A stretch of 38,377 nucleotides of DNA from Macrocybe gigantea. Its lineage: Eukaryota > Basidiomycota > Agaricomycetes > Agaricales > Callistosporiaceae. Both the position numbers and the translations under genes were made by a program. The stretch lies in NCBI GenBank assembly GCA_011319805.1, contig SJRY01000091.1, forward strand, positions 1 through 38,377, given 5' to 3'. Numbering within the stretch: position 1 is the first letter of the stretch; each line of letters starts with the position of its first letter. Positions 10,737-20,926 of this stretch are shown here, one piece after another. The notes under the pieces were generated by a model, which had not been told where the DNA came from, ran no database searches, and saw only the letters and a program-made list of their open reading frames with translations.

Positions 10737-12474
10737 ATGCTACCCCGACATCTGAGGAGTCTAATCGTTCGCTCGGCCGCACGCCATCATGCGCTTTTTG
10801 CTCGCCAAAGCGCCCTTTATTCACCCCCCTTCCGGATAGCTCCCGCTCGAGTGACCGCCGGTTTCCATTCTTCTGCTCGGCGGCAGAACGAGGTCCCGAA
10901 ATCCCCATTCCAGACCTTTGTTGAGGTTCTGAGGGAGGAGCTGAAGAAGAACAGGGAGCTTCAGGAGAATGTAAAGCAGCTCCAGGGTGATGTGGACAAG
11001 TTGCAGGACTCGGAAGCCATGAAAAGAGCCAGAGCTGCGTATGAAAGAGCTAGGGTCTGTCGATTTTACTGGCGTCTCTATCTTTTCACCGTTGACAAAA
11101 AATCGTGTTTGGATTGCATAGCTTACGTCCAGCATTAAAGAAAATCCACGCCTTCGAGCCGCGGCCGAGGAACTGAGGAAAACCGGTGTCAAAGTCGGAG
11201 ATGCCGTCTCTGAAGCCCTAAAAACGATGGAAGAAAGTGAGCTGATGCGCGCGGTATGCCCTATCCACTATCTTTTCCATAAGCTATGTTCCGACTCTCT
11301 AAATTTTAGATTGCCAGAGCGTCGGCGGCTGTATCTTCTACGATTGAAAAGTCCACCGAGCCGATCCGGAACACGGCAGCCTACAAGACTCTGTCTGAAA
11401 CGCTTGTTGATGCGCTAGACGATAGCGGAAGTGCGAAACATGCCGGGTTTGAAGAAAAAGAGGCGCGGCGGCTACGGCGGCAAAAACGGTTGGCGAAGGC
11501 CGGAAAGGGCGGTGGAATAGGCGCGGGGCGCATGACGGCAAACCCTGAGTGAGTTTTAGCCTCTGCAGTCCCATTATGGCTTGCCTTTACTGACGACAAG
11601 TGGTACCTACTAGTGCTGGGCAAGCTATGGTTCTTCACAAGGATTCGCCCCGACAAGAGCGGTGGAATAGATTGAAGGAGACCAACCCAATATTCCAGTC
11701 ATACTTTTCCTTGCGTCAAGCGTACGACGAATCCGAAAATCCAGTCGTTTCATCACTTCGGACCGTGACTTCGACTATCGGCTCTTGGTTCGACGAAAAC
11801 GAGACCGCGCAAGTGACGCGGCTGATGAAGGCGCTGGATCCTTCATTCAACCGTGAAGGGTTCGAGAGGGAACTCCGCGAGTATATCGTCCCGGAAGTCG
11901 TAGACGCGTATCTGTCCGCCGATAAAGAGGCGTTACAGGCGTGGTGTGGCGAAGCTGTAAGCATTCGCAGCTTCACTTCGTGGCATCATTATTGACGGGT
12001 AATTTTACCATTCATTCCAGACATACAATGTGCTCTGGGCGACAATGGAGCATTATCTCCGACAGGGTTTGATCAGTGATAGCAAGGTTTTGGATATTCG
12101 CCAAGTCGATGTACGGACTTTCTTACCTTTCTTCGCGGCTGTCTATTGAAGAAAAATGAATGCACAGATTTCGGATGCTAAAATCCTCGAGAACGACCTT
12201 CCCGTCTTCTTGGTCACTTTTGCCACACAAGAAGTCCTTCTCTTCCGACATGCGAAATCGGGAGAAATCGCAGTCGGCGCAGATGACAGAGTGGAGCAGT
12301 GCACTTACGTGGCTGCCATCACGCGTGTCAGCGAAGACCTTGACAACGAACTCACTGGTGGTTGGAAAGTGGTTGAGGTCAGTCATACATTTCTGATTGC
12401 ATGTCTTATCCTTGCCAATATCCTCATTTTTCTCCAACTAGATGGCGCGACGAAGCGCTCGAGCATACCTTTAA
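10737..12474 (+). CDS. TIM44: TIM44, matrix-side subunit of the mitochondrial presequence translocase motor
   Basis: Tethers mitochondrial Hsp70 to the TIM23 channel at the inner membrane so that precursors are pulled into the matrix. The N-terminus is Arg/Ala-rich, as in a presequence (MLPRHLRSLIVRSAARHHA). An EELKKNRELQENVKQLQGDV coiled coil follows. Then come LTSSIKENPRLRAAAEELRK and a C-terminal TIM44-like domain with NPIFQSYFSLRQAYDESENP, LDPSFNREGFERELREYIVP, DIRQVDISDAKILENDLPV and VTFATQE. Seven exons: 10737-11054, 11122-11253, 11310-11548, 11614-11956, 12021-12110, 12168-12377 and 12442-12474. They total 1365 bases (454 residues) with no frame break, a useful contrast to the damaged genes upstream. 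Confidence 0.93.
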
Positions 12475-12645
12475 AGAGATATATTATGGATAGACTATAT
12501 ATTCGGTTTCGATTAATGCAAGCACTACTCCTGACATATAGTACATGTCGTTACGAGCGAATGAATTGAGTGAACAATACCTAGTGACTTTTGATGAGGA
12601 TTTTGGAACCTGGCGATGGGTACCTGGCGCGGTAGTGACACGATG

Positions 12646-12653
12646 CACGTGAT
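12646..12653 (+). promoter_or_regulatory. CACGTGAT motif in PIF1 promoter
   Basis: The octamer lies 96 bases upstream of the PIF1 start codon, in the 274-base spacer after TIM44. It matches the motifs at 863, 10641 and 37142. Confidence 0.4.
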
Positions 12654-12748
12654 GAAGCTATAGCGCGACGTTCCCACGCCTCGCGCCAATTGCCAAGTTG
12701 ATCAACGCCGAATCCCGAGGTTTAGCCTAGCCCTCGACCTCCTTCGCC

Positions 12749-15044
12749 ATGTCCAAGACGATCCGCTCCGGTTTACGCACCGTACAGCGCGACTTTTCCG
12801 AATCTAATTTCCCCTCCTCGTCTCCGATAGAATGGGAGCCCACTCCTCCACAACGGCCTGAACAGCGCCCGCTGAAGAGAAAGCTGACGGGCTCGGAGCA
12901 ACGGTTGAAAGATATTCAAGATGCGCTCAATGCGATGAACCAGCCACTTTCAGAGACCGTTAACAAGGCACCGATCCAGCCTTCGGAGCCTGTTCCGGTG
13001 AAGAAGGCGAGGCAGCTGCCACCAAGCTGGTTAAAGAACGACACCCTATCGTCTTCAAGCTTTCTCTCGAAGGTATCTGCCCCCAGGTCTATGCAACCCC
13101 ACGCACCCACCGCAGATAAACCATCTTCTGCTTTAAAACAAGGCAAAGTCTCCCGAGTCTTCTTGAGCAAGGAACAAAAGCACATCTTGAAATTGGTAGA
13201 AGAAGGCCAGAGCGTTTTCTATACTGGAAGTGCTGGTGTGTTCCAATCCCACTCGTGTATGAATGCTCTTGTTTGATCTCACGTGCGTGTTCTAGGAACT
13301 GGGAAATCTGTGCTCCTGCGCGAAATCATCAAGGCCTTGCGCAAGAAATATCAGAAATCTCCGGATGCTGTTGCTGTCACCGCTTCTACAGGTATCTTCT
13401 ATCCCTTGCATTTCTTAAACCTTTTTGACCTCAGCGACTTGTTGAAGGCATCGCAGCATGTAATATCGGAGGTGTGACCGTGCATTCGTTCGCAGGAATT
13501 GGTTTGGGGATCGAGAGTCCTGAGCAACTGGCTTCGAAAATCCGGAAAAATCGAAAGGCCATGTCTAGATGGCAAAGGACCAAGGTCCTCATCATCGATG
13601 AAGGTTGACTAACAAAGAACTTTAAAGTTATTGTGTGCTCATTGACTCTGTGTTTGTGAAGTGTCGATGGTTGACGGCGACTTGTTTGACAAACTTGTCA
13701 AGATCGGTAGCATGATCAGAAAGGACCCGACGCCATTTGGAGGCATTCAGGTTGGCCCATTCTGTCCAATTGGTTTCATGCTACTCATCCGCGTTTCCCA
13801 GCTCGTCGTGACAGGAGACTTCTTCCAGCTACCTCCTGTAACGAAATCTGGAACCCAGGTCAAATTTGCTTTCGAAGCTGAATTTTGGAGCGCCACAGTC
13901 CAACGAACTTTCAATTTGACCAAGGTCTTCCGTCAGAAAGACGAAGGTAAGTTTCTACTAGATTACGGATGAACTACTGGCTAAATTCGAATTATTTAGA
14001 GTTTGTGCGGATGCTAAACGAGATGCGCTATGGAAAACTAAGCCAAGAATCCATAACTAGATTCAGGACGCTGTCGAGAGAAATCAACTACGAGGATGGT
14101 ATTGCTGCCACAGAACTGTACGTTCGGACGCCTCATATCAAGTCCAAAGCACCCATGACTGTCCACAGCTTCCCAATGCGTGAGGATGTCGATCGCTCCA
14201 ATTCTACTCGCATAAGCCGCCTGGATACGGAGAGGCGCATGTTCAAGTCCTCCGACGCAGGAACCGTACAGGATCAAGCCCAAAGGGAGAAGCTTCTGGC
14301 AAACTTCATGGCCCCTCGAGACCTCTATCTCCGGGTGGACGCCCAAGTCATGTTGATCAAAAACGTGGACGAAACTCTAGTGAACGGAACGATTGGGAAA
14401 GTGCTTCGGTTCGTCGATCAGGTAACATATACTCGGGAACTTTCTGGCGAGGATATCACGTTGGAGGGTGGGGCGGGCGGAAAGAAGAAACCTTCGTCGT
14501 CGTCTGAATCTGCAAAGATTTATCCTGAAGTAGAATTTATCTTGCCTAACGGGCACAAGCGATTGTACTATGTCCAGCCGGAGACTTGGAAAGTGGAGCT
14601 GCCCAGTGGCGAAGTCCAAGTATCCCGCACGCAGGTGAACAATTCCCATCGAGGTATAGTTCGCATAAGCTGACAGTATCATAAAGCTTCCGCTCATATT
14701 GTCGTGGGCTATGAGCATTCATAAATCCCAGGGTCAGACGCTAGAACGTGTGAAAGTGGATTTGGCAAGAGTGTTCGAGAAAGGTTTGGTCTTTGAGGTT
14801 GGCATCTCAGTGACAGATTGACAACGTATGCCACTAGGTCAAGCATACGTCGCGCTATCCCGAGCAACCTCGCTCGATGGCCTCCAAGTGCTCAATTTCA
14901 ATCCACACAAGGTAATATTCTTGCCCTCAATCCAATGCCTTGCACGTTCTGATATTACTTGCGCGAAAGGTTACCGTCCATCCTAAGGTGGTTGTGTGGA
15001 GCGAGACCCTCGAAACCTTGAAAGATTCGGAACTGAACAATTGA
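12749..15044 (+). CDS. PIF1: PIF1-family ATP-dependent DNA helicase
   Basis: 5'-to-3' DNA helicase that acts at telomeres, G-quadruplexes and mitochondrial DNA. After a disordered N-terminus of about 140 residues come [13 protein letters not shown] (Q motif), Walker [34 protein letters not shown] (PIF1 signature), Walker [54 protein letters not shown] and [17 protein letters not shown], followed by [20 protein letters not shown]. Ten exons: 12749-13235, 13296-13391, 13448-13603, 13662-13750, 13802-13946, 14000-14117, 14169-14634, 14687-14783, 14838-14911 and 14970-15044, summing to 1803 bases (600 residues) with no frame break. The 51-base intron 14118-14168 keeps frame if retained and would insert 17 residues before [11 protein letters not shown]; its GTACGT and CCACAG ends and family alignment say it is removed. 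Confidence 0.93.
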
Positions 15045-16352
15045 AGTGTTTGAAAACGGTCTCACAGCAATGAAACCCCCATGCAATATACGACAAGATG
15101 GACTTGTTGGCTCATTTTTCTGCATCAACCAATTCTCATGATCATGCGTACACTCACAACCCCGCCCCCATAACGACGTTCTCCTCAAGATGACCCTATT
15201 CTCCTGGCTTATTTATTCTGTTATTGTACGTGGAAATGCCAGACTTGTTAAATAAAGACATTGCCCATTCCAATTGTGTTCTTGACTGACTGGGCCAAAT
15301 ACCGAACGAAGCTCGCTTTAGGTTTTGGGCCCGATCTGATACATCGTCGCCGATTTGTTGCTCTTTCCAAGACCGTGTCGTTAGGCATCGCACTTGATTC
15401 TCGTTGCTCTGAAGACTTTCCAAGAACACCTACATTAATACCTTTCACAGAACCTGTCAAGGTGATGCTTGTCTTGCCGGCCTCCGTTCCACAGCCGCGG
15501 AATTGTGTAGTGGTATCTTATCCTGAAATCGATGGAATACTCCAAGTTTGGGCCGCTCAGTCTACGCGACTATGTTGCCCTTGTGCGGCAACGGCCTTGG
15601 AAGCCACTTCATTCTCTCAGGCGCCTCGTGAGTAATGACAGGATTTACGCAATGCTTGACATCGCTGCGGCGACAGTGCGCTTGATGGATACAATACACC
15701 CTGTACATCACAAAGGGTGGGCGAAACACGTTGAGTGCTGCTGGCAGTTCCTTCATTCTTTCCCCGTATTGCTCTTCATTTGACAACTTGTCAGAGCGAT
15801 GTCTGACGGTTTGGACATTCTTCGTCAAAATGATGTTCTGGCCCTGGCAAAGCGTGTCATACCGCCGATTCTTTCCACTACGCCTATGTTGCTCCAACAC
15901 CATTAATCGCACTCACAGAGAAGAAAGTTCTTGATATTCAGCTGCTTTCTCTTGAAGGAATGCACAAGGTGAAGGAGAGTCAACGTTCACTTATTCGAGT
16001 CTTCATAACTGACACATTTTGTCCCGTTTCAGACTTGTTATTCGCTTCGTTGGACTTGAACCTGAACATGGGCCTGTGGAGTGGAATTTCTTCTTTCCTT
16101 GATTCGGTCGGAAACGGCAGATTCTTCATTTGGCCTTCTCTGTTTTTGTCCGCTCCCTGCAGCCGCTATTGAATTCCGAAGTTCTGTAGGCCGTCAACGC
16201 GTACCTTTCCAGCAATGAGTCGCAATCTCCAGACCTTCAACAAGCAGCTACCATACACGGGGTAAGGGGACGGGACCTTGTGTATAAAAGGTGAGCAGTT
16301 TCCCTCCAAAAATCCTCAGTCGAAAAACTCATTCGAGCTTTACAGTACCAAC
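15045..16352. other. Interval with a possible decayed gene and the hydrophobin promoter
   Basis: On the plus strand, frames near 15480-15780 give YPEIDGILQVW and then GPLSLRDYVALVRQRPWKP and LVSNDRIYAMLDIAAATV, joined by a one-base shift. Near 15920-15980 EKKVLDIQLLSLEGMHKVKE is open. I recognise no family. These may be parts of one broken gene or chance. The end of the interval is hydrophobin upstream sequence. Confidence 0.25.
16283..16288 (+). promoter_or_regulatory. TATA box of the hydrophobin gene
   Basis: A clear TATAAA within tgtataaaag sits 70 bases upstream of the hydrophobin ATG, as expected for a strongly expressed secreted-protein gene. Confidence 0.6.
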
Positions 16353-16914
16353 ATGTTCTCTCGCCTCGCTTTTGTCTTCGCTCTCCTGGCTTTCGCCCTT
16401 CTTGCGGCTGCTGGGGGTACTCCCACCACGACGGTTACCGTGACTGTCAGTACAGGCTTCCGGACACTTCTCTTGACACCGCCGATGCTAATTTCATAAC
16501 CCACATAGGCTACGCCTACCCCGACCCCGATCCCCGCCAGCCAGTGCAACACCGGCGGCCTGCAGTGCTGCAACAGTGTCCAATCTGTGCGGCATCCCGC
16601 TTCGCTAAGACGAGGACCCCGCTGACGTCAGTTGAACTTTTTCAGGCAACCTCCAGCCCTGTCAGCCTCTTGCTTGGTCTTTTGGGCATCGTGATCACCG
16701 GTGTAAACGCCCTCGTTGGTCTCACCTGCAGCCCCATCGACATCATCGGTATTGGCGGCAACTCTTGCACCGCTCAACCCGTCTGCTGCCAGAACAACGA
16801 CTTTGTACGTGCCTGATTGGTTTTCGGTCACGTTTGTTTAAAACCGAAGTTTGCCTTGTCGCTTAGAATGGTCTCATCGCCATCGGCTGCGTCCCCGTCA
16901 ACCTCAATCTCTAA
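16353..16914 (+). CDS. Class I hydrophobin
   Basis: Small secreted protein that self-assembles at air-water surfaces and coats aerial hyphae and fruit bodies. The precursor begins with a signal peptide ([20 protein letters not shown]), then a Thr/Pro linker and the eight-cysteine pattern C-x5-CC-x32-C-x12-C-x5-CC-x12-C, read from [40 protein letters not shown] and [12 protein letters not shown]. The spacing and hydrophobic x32 loop are those of class I. Four exons: 16353-16445, 16509-16586, 16646-16804 and 16867-16914, giving 125 residues with no break. A TATA box lies 70 bases upstream. Introns fall at places common in Agaricomycete hydrophobins. Confidence 0.95.
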
Positions 16915-17290
16915 GCAAACAATGGCCGGGATGTTTTCGACGCTGTGTCTTTGGTCCAGAGTGATTCACTTTGTTTCTTCTTAGTTTGCGACCCTTTTGT
17001 ACTTGTGTTTTGCAATTAAACGTGTTGTGACAATTTTCTTGACGGGCCAGTTCAGTGGATGGATGTCTTTACTTGAAATTTGAACATCAAATATTATTAG
17101 CCTATTTTCATCCTCGAAGTGTAGGAGATGACTGCCAGAAACTATCTGACTCCGAACTGTTTATGCGATTGTTGGAGAACTTTTGAGGTATTACATTGTT
17201 GCGTAGGACGCTATAGGACTGGAAGCAAAAGACGAAACCTGAGACGAAAAAGCCGATTTTATTGTGCCATGGACAAAGGTTGGCCGGGCT
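16915..17290. other. 3' spacer between convergent hydrophobin and F-box genes
   Basis: AT-rich sequence between two gene ends, with possible polyadenylation elements such as caattaaacg near 17015. No coding feature was seen. Confidence 0.5.
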
Positions 17291-18686
17291 CTAAACTAGG
17301 CCAATTAATGGATTAAAGTGAAACTTGGGCCCAAAAAGCTCAACGACATCAACATTGAGAAGGCACCCATCGCGGGCGAGAAATCGCGGAAACAGACTCT
17401 CGAACTTCTCCTTCACGCGGCTGCTCACATCCTCCTCTAAGTTGAGAATAGCGACCGAATAGCAAATCTGGTTCAGGTGCGAGAATTCCGACCTTGCGAC
17501 AAGTTCATCCAGTGAACCCCATGAGTCCCACGCAGCAGGAATCGCGTTATCTGTACCTCGAGATATATTCCTCAGTGACAGTCTGAGGCATTGAAGCTTG
17601 GATTGCATTGTAACCCTGCGAAACAAGTCTATAACCGACGCGGCTTGGTCGAATCGAGTCGGTAGGAGGACGTCAAGTTGAAGAGTCTTCAGGTTGGGTA
17701 GGTTGTCGAGTTCAGTCAACGAAAGCTCCTCCGTTGGGTCTACGCACACTCAGTCCTGCAGCGTCAAATGTAAAACATAGATCTTACGCACCTACGACAG
17801 ACCGTATTTCCACGGAGAGGAATTCAAGGTTTCTAGCCACAACATTGACGAGTTTGGCAAAGAATGGTGCAGTCGATTGACTGACGGATTGGCCCGATGA
17901 TATGAATAGAGTATGAAGGTTGTCCACACAAAGATTTGTTGACGGCGAGGCAACAAGTAACCGGTAGAAAGGATCCACACAATTATACAGATATAATTCT
18001 CGTAAGCATGCTCTCTCTCCGTTGTCAGGATCTTGAGTTGTTGCCAATTCAGGTGCTGCTCCATCTGCGGGGAAGACAACATCTGAAACGATGAGGTTTT
18101 TCAGATTGGAGGAGCACAATAAGAACTCTGGCAGCATTGAACTCGAGCTCAATATGACGTTTGCCAGCCTGAGAACTGTAAGCGATGGCAACCGCGTCAG
18201 GGACAGGATCGCATCCCGTATTGGCAACGAATAATCGCTCCACCGTCCCAAGTCGAGAATGAGTGTGGTGACTGCACAAAGCTTGCGCAATATAGAGACC
18301 AGGAGGAGTGTCGTATCTTTCTGCCAACCCGTTTCAGTGGATATGTAGGAGCCTGGGCGGAGATATAGCGACTTGACATAAGATGCGACGTATGGGGCAT
18401 GGTCAAGACACGCCAATAATGTTGCACATTTTCCGGTCGCTCTCTCGTGCTGGAGCAGTCTGTCATCATCGTATTGTGTTGTCGGCTCGGCCTGAGATGG
18501 CATCGATCCTGCAATCTTTACCAGCCTGAGAGGCAGAGTCCGGAACAAGTATCTTCGGGAAAGCGGTGTCCACGACTTGGAAACAAGTGCGCACTTTCTG
18601 AGGCTAAAAATGTCATCTTGGAGATTGTCAATAATCCTATCCACGAGTTCTTGAGGAATGAAGACGAGGTTATTGTCGAAAAACAT
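17291..18686 (-). CDS. F-box domain protein with degenerate leucine-rich region
   Basis: Probable substrate adaptor of an SCF ubiquitin ligase. The F-box lies at about residues 8-50: VFIPQELVDRIIDNLQDD, then LRKCALVSKSWTPLSRRYLF. After it come irregular leucine-rich steps (LPSLTVLRLANVIL, SSNLKNLIVSDVVF, LRELYLYNCVDPF, LDNLPNLKTLQLDVLLP). This layout, F-box plus loose leucine-rich tail, forms large families in Agaricomycetes. Two exons, 17792-18686 and 17291-17739, are joined by a 52-base intron with GTGCGT donor and give 447 residues without a break. The ATG at 18686 is chosen because the F-box follows at once; the same frame is open up to 18767, with another Met. The target is unknown. Confidence 0.8.
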
Positions 18687-19584
18687 GGCACGGAAGGGAC
18701 ACAAATATGGGCAAACAACTCGGGCATTGTTGCCTATTTTCAACGCCGCCCCTTTGTCTGAAAACAATGTCTTCTCGGAGGCTATTGTTGCTCACTTCGC
18801 CTATAAATCCTCTCGCTATGCCACCGGATCTACTTGCGACTGGTTCGGCCTTTTTTTCTACGTGCTCATTTCAATTTTGGGTACGACTCGACATCTTCAC
18901 CCAACGCAGCTGGTCTTGAATCCTTTCTGCAAATAATCTCTGAACTCCTTAATCGCGAACACTTTCATATAAATGGCCGTCATCACGTACCGCTGCTCGC
19001 AATTTTTTTTAGACCTCGATTCTCAAGAGATCGAGATGGCGAGGTACGGTCCTGCGAGCGCCTTCTAATTATCTGTTTAACCATTCTTCGACACCAGTAG
19101 AAGGGCTGTAGTGCCTGTCTCTCGTACGAGTTACGCAAAATATCTCGAACGTCGCATTATTCGCGCGTGGAAAATCATCACACGGACGACTCGTAGACAG
19201 GAACGGGCATCGTTCATGCCCCGAGACTTCGTCCTCGTCACCCGCCGGCGGAGCACAATCTGTCACAAACCACGTTATTAGTTTCCACGCATCACGATTA
19301 CCCGTCTCTCCCTTCAAATGAAATGAGACGTGGGGCACAGATAGGTTTATAATATTCTACGATCTCTTTCACTTAATAGGCATATACGGACCGTGCAACT
19401 GGATTGCCTCTCAATGTAGCGATAGTAGCATGGACGGACTAGTAATAATTGTTATATTACACAGATGCTTTATTACAGGACTTGTCTTTGGAAAAACGGC
19501 CTTGCCGTCACGAAAACAGCATTGTCCAATGCACGGATAAGGGAGTTGACATTTCCGTATCGCTTTCAGCAGCTCTTAGAAGTT
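18687..19584. other. Interval without a recognised gene
   Basis: Promoter side of the F-box gene and sequence leading to the interrupted pseudogene. Only short open frames on both strands; a minus frame at 19069-19338 has no ATG start. No repeat or RNA gene was seen. Confidence 0.4.
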
Positions 19585-19640
19585 CTAAGTTACATCGCGA
19601 TCGGCGTCCAGGGCCGCGTCCACTTCCATAATTTGATCTA

Positions 19641-19676
19641 TGGTGCGCGTCACTTAGTCACCACCAAAATGTGACA
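19641..19676 (+). repeat. Left terminal inverted repeat of the transposon
   Basis: Begins TGGTGCGCGTCACTTAG and is a perfect reverse complement of 20371-20406. The base after it (G versus A) ends the match. Confidence 0.93.
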
Positions 19677-19816
19677 GTGGCCAATTTCGCCTGGTCGGAT
19701 TTTTTTTTTCCAGCCACATACATGTTTGATGACGAGGAGATGTAATTTGCGATACGATTAACAGTTTTGATGAGACGAAATAACAAAACGTGCTCATCTC
19801 CCGAAATTTTCATGCA

Positions 19817-20172
19817 ATGCCACCCAAAAATTATCAGAAAGCGGCAGCAGAACGAGCTCGTGCAGCCTCCTTCCAAAATTCCACTGTGAGCTCAATTTCA
19901 TCGAATTCTTTTGGGGCGCAGTGAAACGGTATCTCCGAGAGCATTGCGACATGTCATATGAAACACTCAAGTCAAATATGCCAGTCGCACTGGCTTCCGT
20001 GTCATTGATAACAATCCGGCGATGGGAACATCGCATTCACAGGTGGATGGAGGCCAACATAGAAGGCTTGAGCACAGTTGATGCCCAGCTCAAGGTCAAG
20101 GCCTTCAGTTCCAAGAAATACTCATCCCACCGACGCATCCCAGAGATTGTGGCACGGGCGTTTGATGCCTAA
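19817..20172 (+). pseudogene. Transposase relic: N-terminus joined out of frame to DDE C-terminus
   Basis: The first part (19817 to about 19880) has the basic start MPPKNYQKAAAERARAASF. The second (about 19870-20172) has HCELNFIEFFWGAVKRYLR, TIRRWEHRIHRWMEA and FSSKKYSSHRRIPEIVARAF, typical of the C-terminal third of basidiomycete DDE-superfamily transposases with the final catalytic Glu. The two parts are in different frames and the core between them is missing. I know this C-terminal pattern by family resemblance; no search was run. Confidence 0.75.
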
Positions 20173-20370
20173 TTTGGCTATATGTCTTAGTAATACAATT
20201 AGTAAGCACCATATTTGGCAAGTGGCCAATTTCTGTGTCGGGAAAAATTTGATCTCTCTCAAATTTGACCCAATCAAAAACTTGTCTTGGGAAATCATTC
20301 CCCGTATCAAATGGAGTGTTTTGACAAGACAACTTCCGAAATAAGGTGGTCCTCAGAGGTCTCATAATTT

Positions 20371-20406
20371 TGTCACATTTTGGTGGTGACTAAGTGACGC
20401 GCACCA
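20371..20406 (-). repeat. Right terminal inverted repeat of the transposon
   Basis: Perfect 36-base inverted copy of 19641-19676, followed by TA at 20407-20408. Confidence 0.93.
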
Positions 20407-20926
20407 TAGAGTCCCGCTCAATGACCGGCAATGTAACGTAGGAGAGGGAGGTGGCGTATGCCACGAGAGTTTTGGCATGAATGGCCGGCTGTTGTAAGAA
20501 TTGGGACTGGGGTACGGCGCATGGTAATCTGGGGTCTCGGCAAATGTGGGTGTCGGAGCTGTAGGAGGGTTTGTCGTGAATTGCGGCGGTGTCATCAAGG
20601 CGTGTCGGTGTCCTGAGAACAGAGGTGATGGTGGTGCGTGCGCACTAGTGGCCGGAAGAGTGCGTGAACTGTTGAAGAAGTCTTTCTTGCGCCAGAAACG
20701 GAGAAATCTCAATCACACAACTGATATCGAGTTGTCGACATCTTCCATGTCACCTCCAGTATCATCCAGGCAATCAGATTCTGTAATCCAGCCATCATCG
20801 TCTAATGCCGAACAATCTTCGCCGGGTACCAGAGCCTAGGCAGTGTCTGATGAATCGGCGCCAACGCTCGTTTCACCTTTCTCTCCAACCGCAACTTTGT
20901 TTTCCTTAAAGCCTTTGTGAAGAGTC

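Larger units (their letters stand above)
19641..20406. mobile_element. Internally deleted Tc1/mariner-type DNA transposon (766 bases)
   Basis: Exact 36-base terminal inverted repeats (19641-19676 and 20371-20406) flanked on both sides by TA (19639-19640 and 20407-20408), the target duplication of the Tc1/mariner superfamily. Inside is a transposase with its middle missing. An ATG at 19817 opens MPPKNYQKAAAERARAASF; within a few codons a different frame takes over with FHCELNFIEFFWGAVKRY, matching the catalytic N-x-x-E-x-x-W region of DDE transposases, and ends at 20172. The catalytic aspartates are absent, so the copy could move only with a transposase supplied elsewhere. A short direct repeat (gtggccaatttc) occurs just inside the left end and again near 20221. 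The identical ends suggest a fairly recent insertion. Confidence 0.9.
19585..20926 (-). pseudogene. Decayed protein gene split by a DNA transposon
   Basis: The minus strand from about 20926 to 20407 is open in one frame apart from two nonsense codons, a TAG near 20838 and a TGA near 20714. It encodes an acidic stretch (LDDDGWITESDCLDDTGGDM) and then a Ser/Pro-rich tail with SPLFSGHRHALMTPPQF and PYPSPNSYNSRPF. The transposon starts inside this frame. When the insert and one copy of TA are left out, SGTL continues straight into DQIMEVDAALDADRDV and a TAG stop at 19585-19587. Both nonsense codons could arise from single C-to-T changes (CAG to TAG, CGA to TGA). A possible 3' splice site sits at about 20927. 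I recognise no domain. Composition suggests a real former gene, but an unlucky open frame cannot be excluded. Confidence 0.45.

Noticed and set aside
10249..10908. 219-codon open frame on the minus strand
   Set aside because: It overlaps the last exon of the heme lyase and the first exon of TIM44, both supported by strong family motifs, and its own sequence matches nothing; a shadow frame.
14641..14673. Plus-strand reading through the GTGAAC donor at 14635 to a TGA in PIF1
   Set aside because: It would remove the [13 protein letters not shown] motif; splicing to 14687 restores the conserved helicase end.
14038..14718. Long minus-strand open frames inside PIF1
   Set aside because: They lie antisense to conserved helicase motifs and have no recognisable domain.
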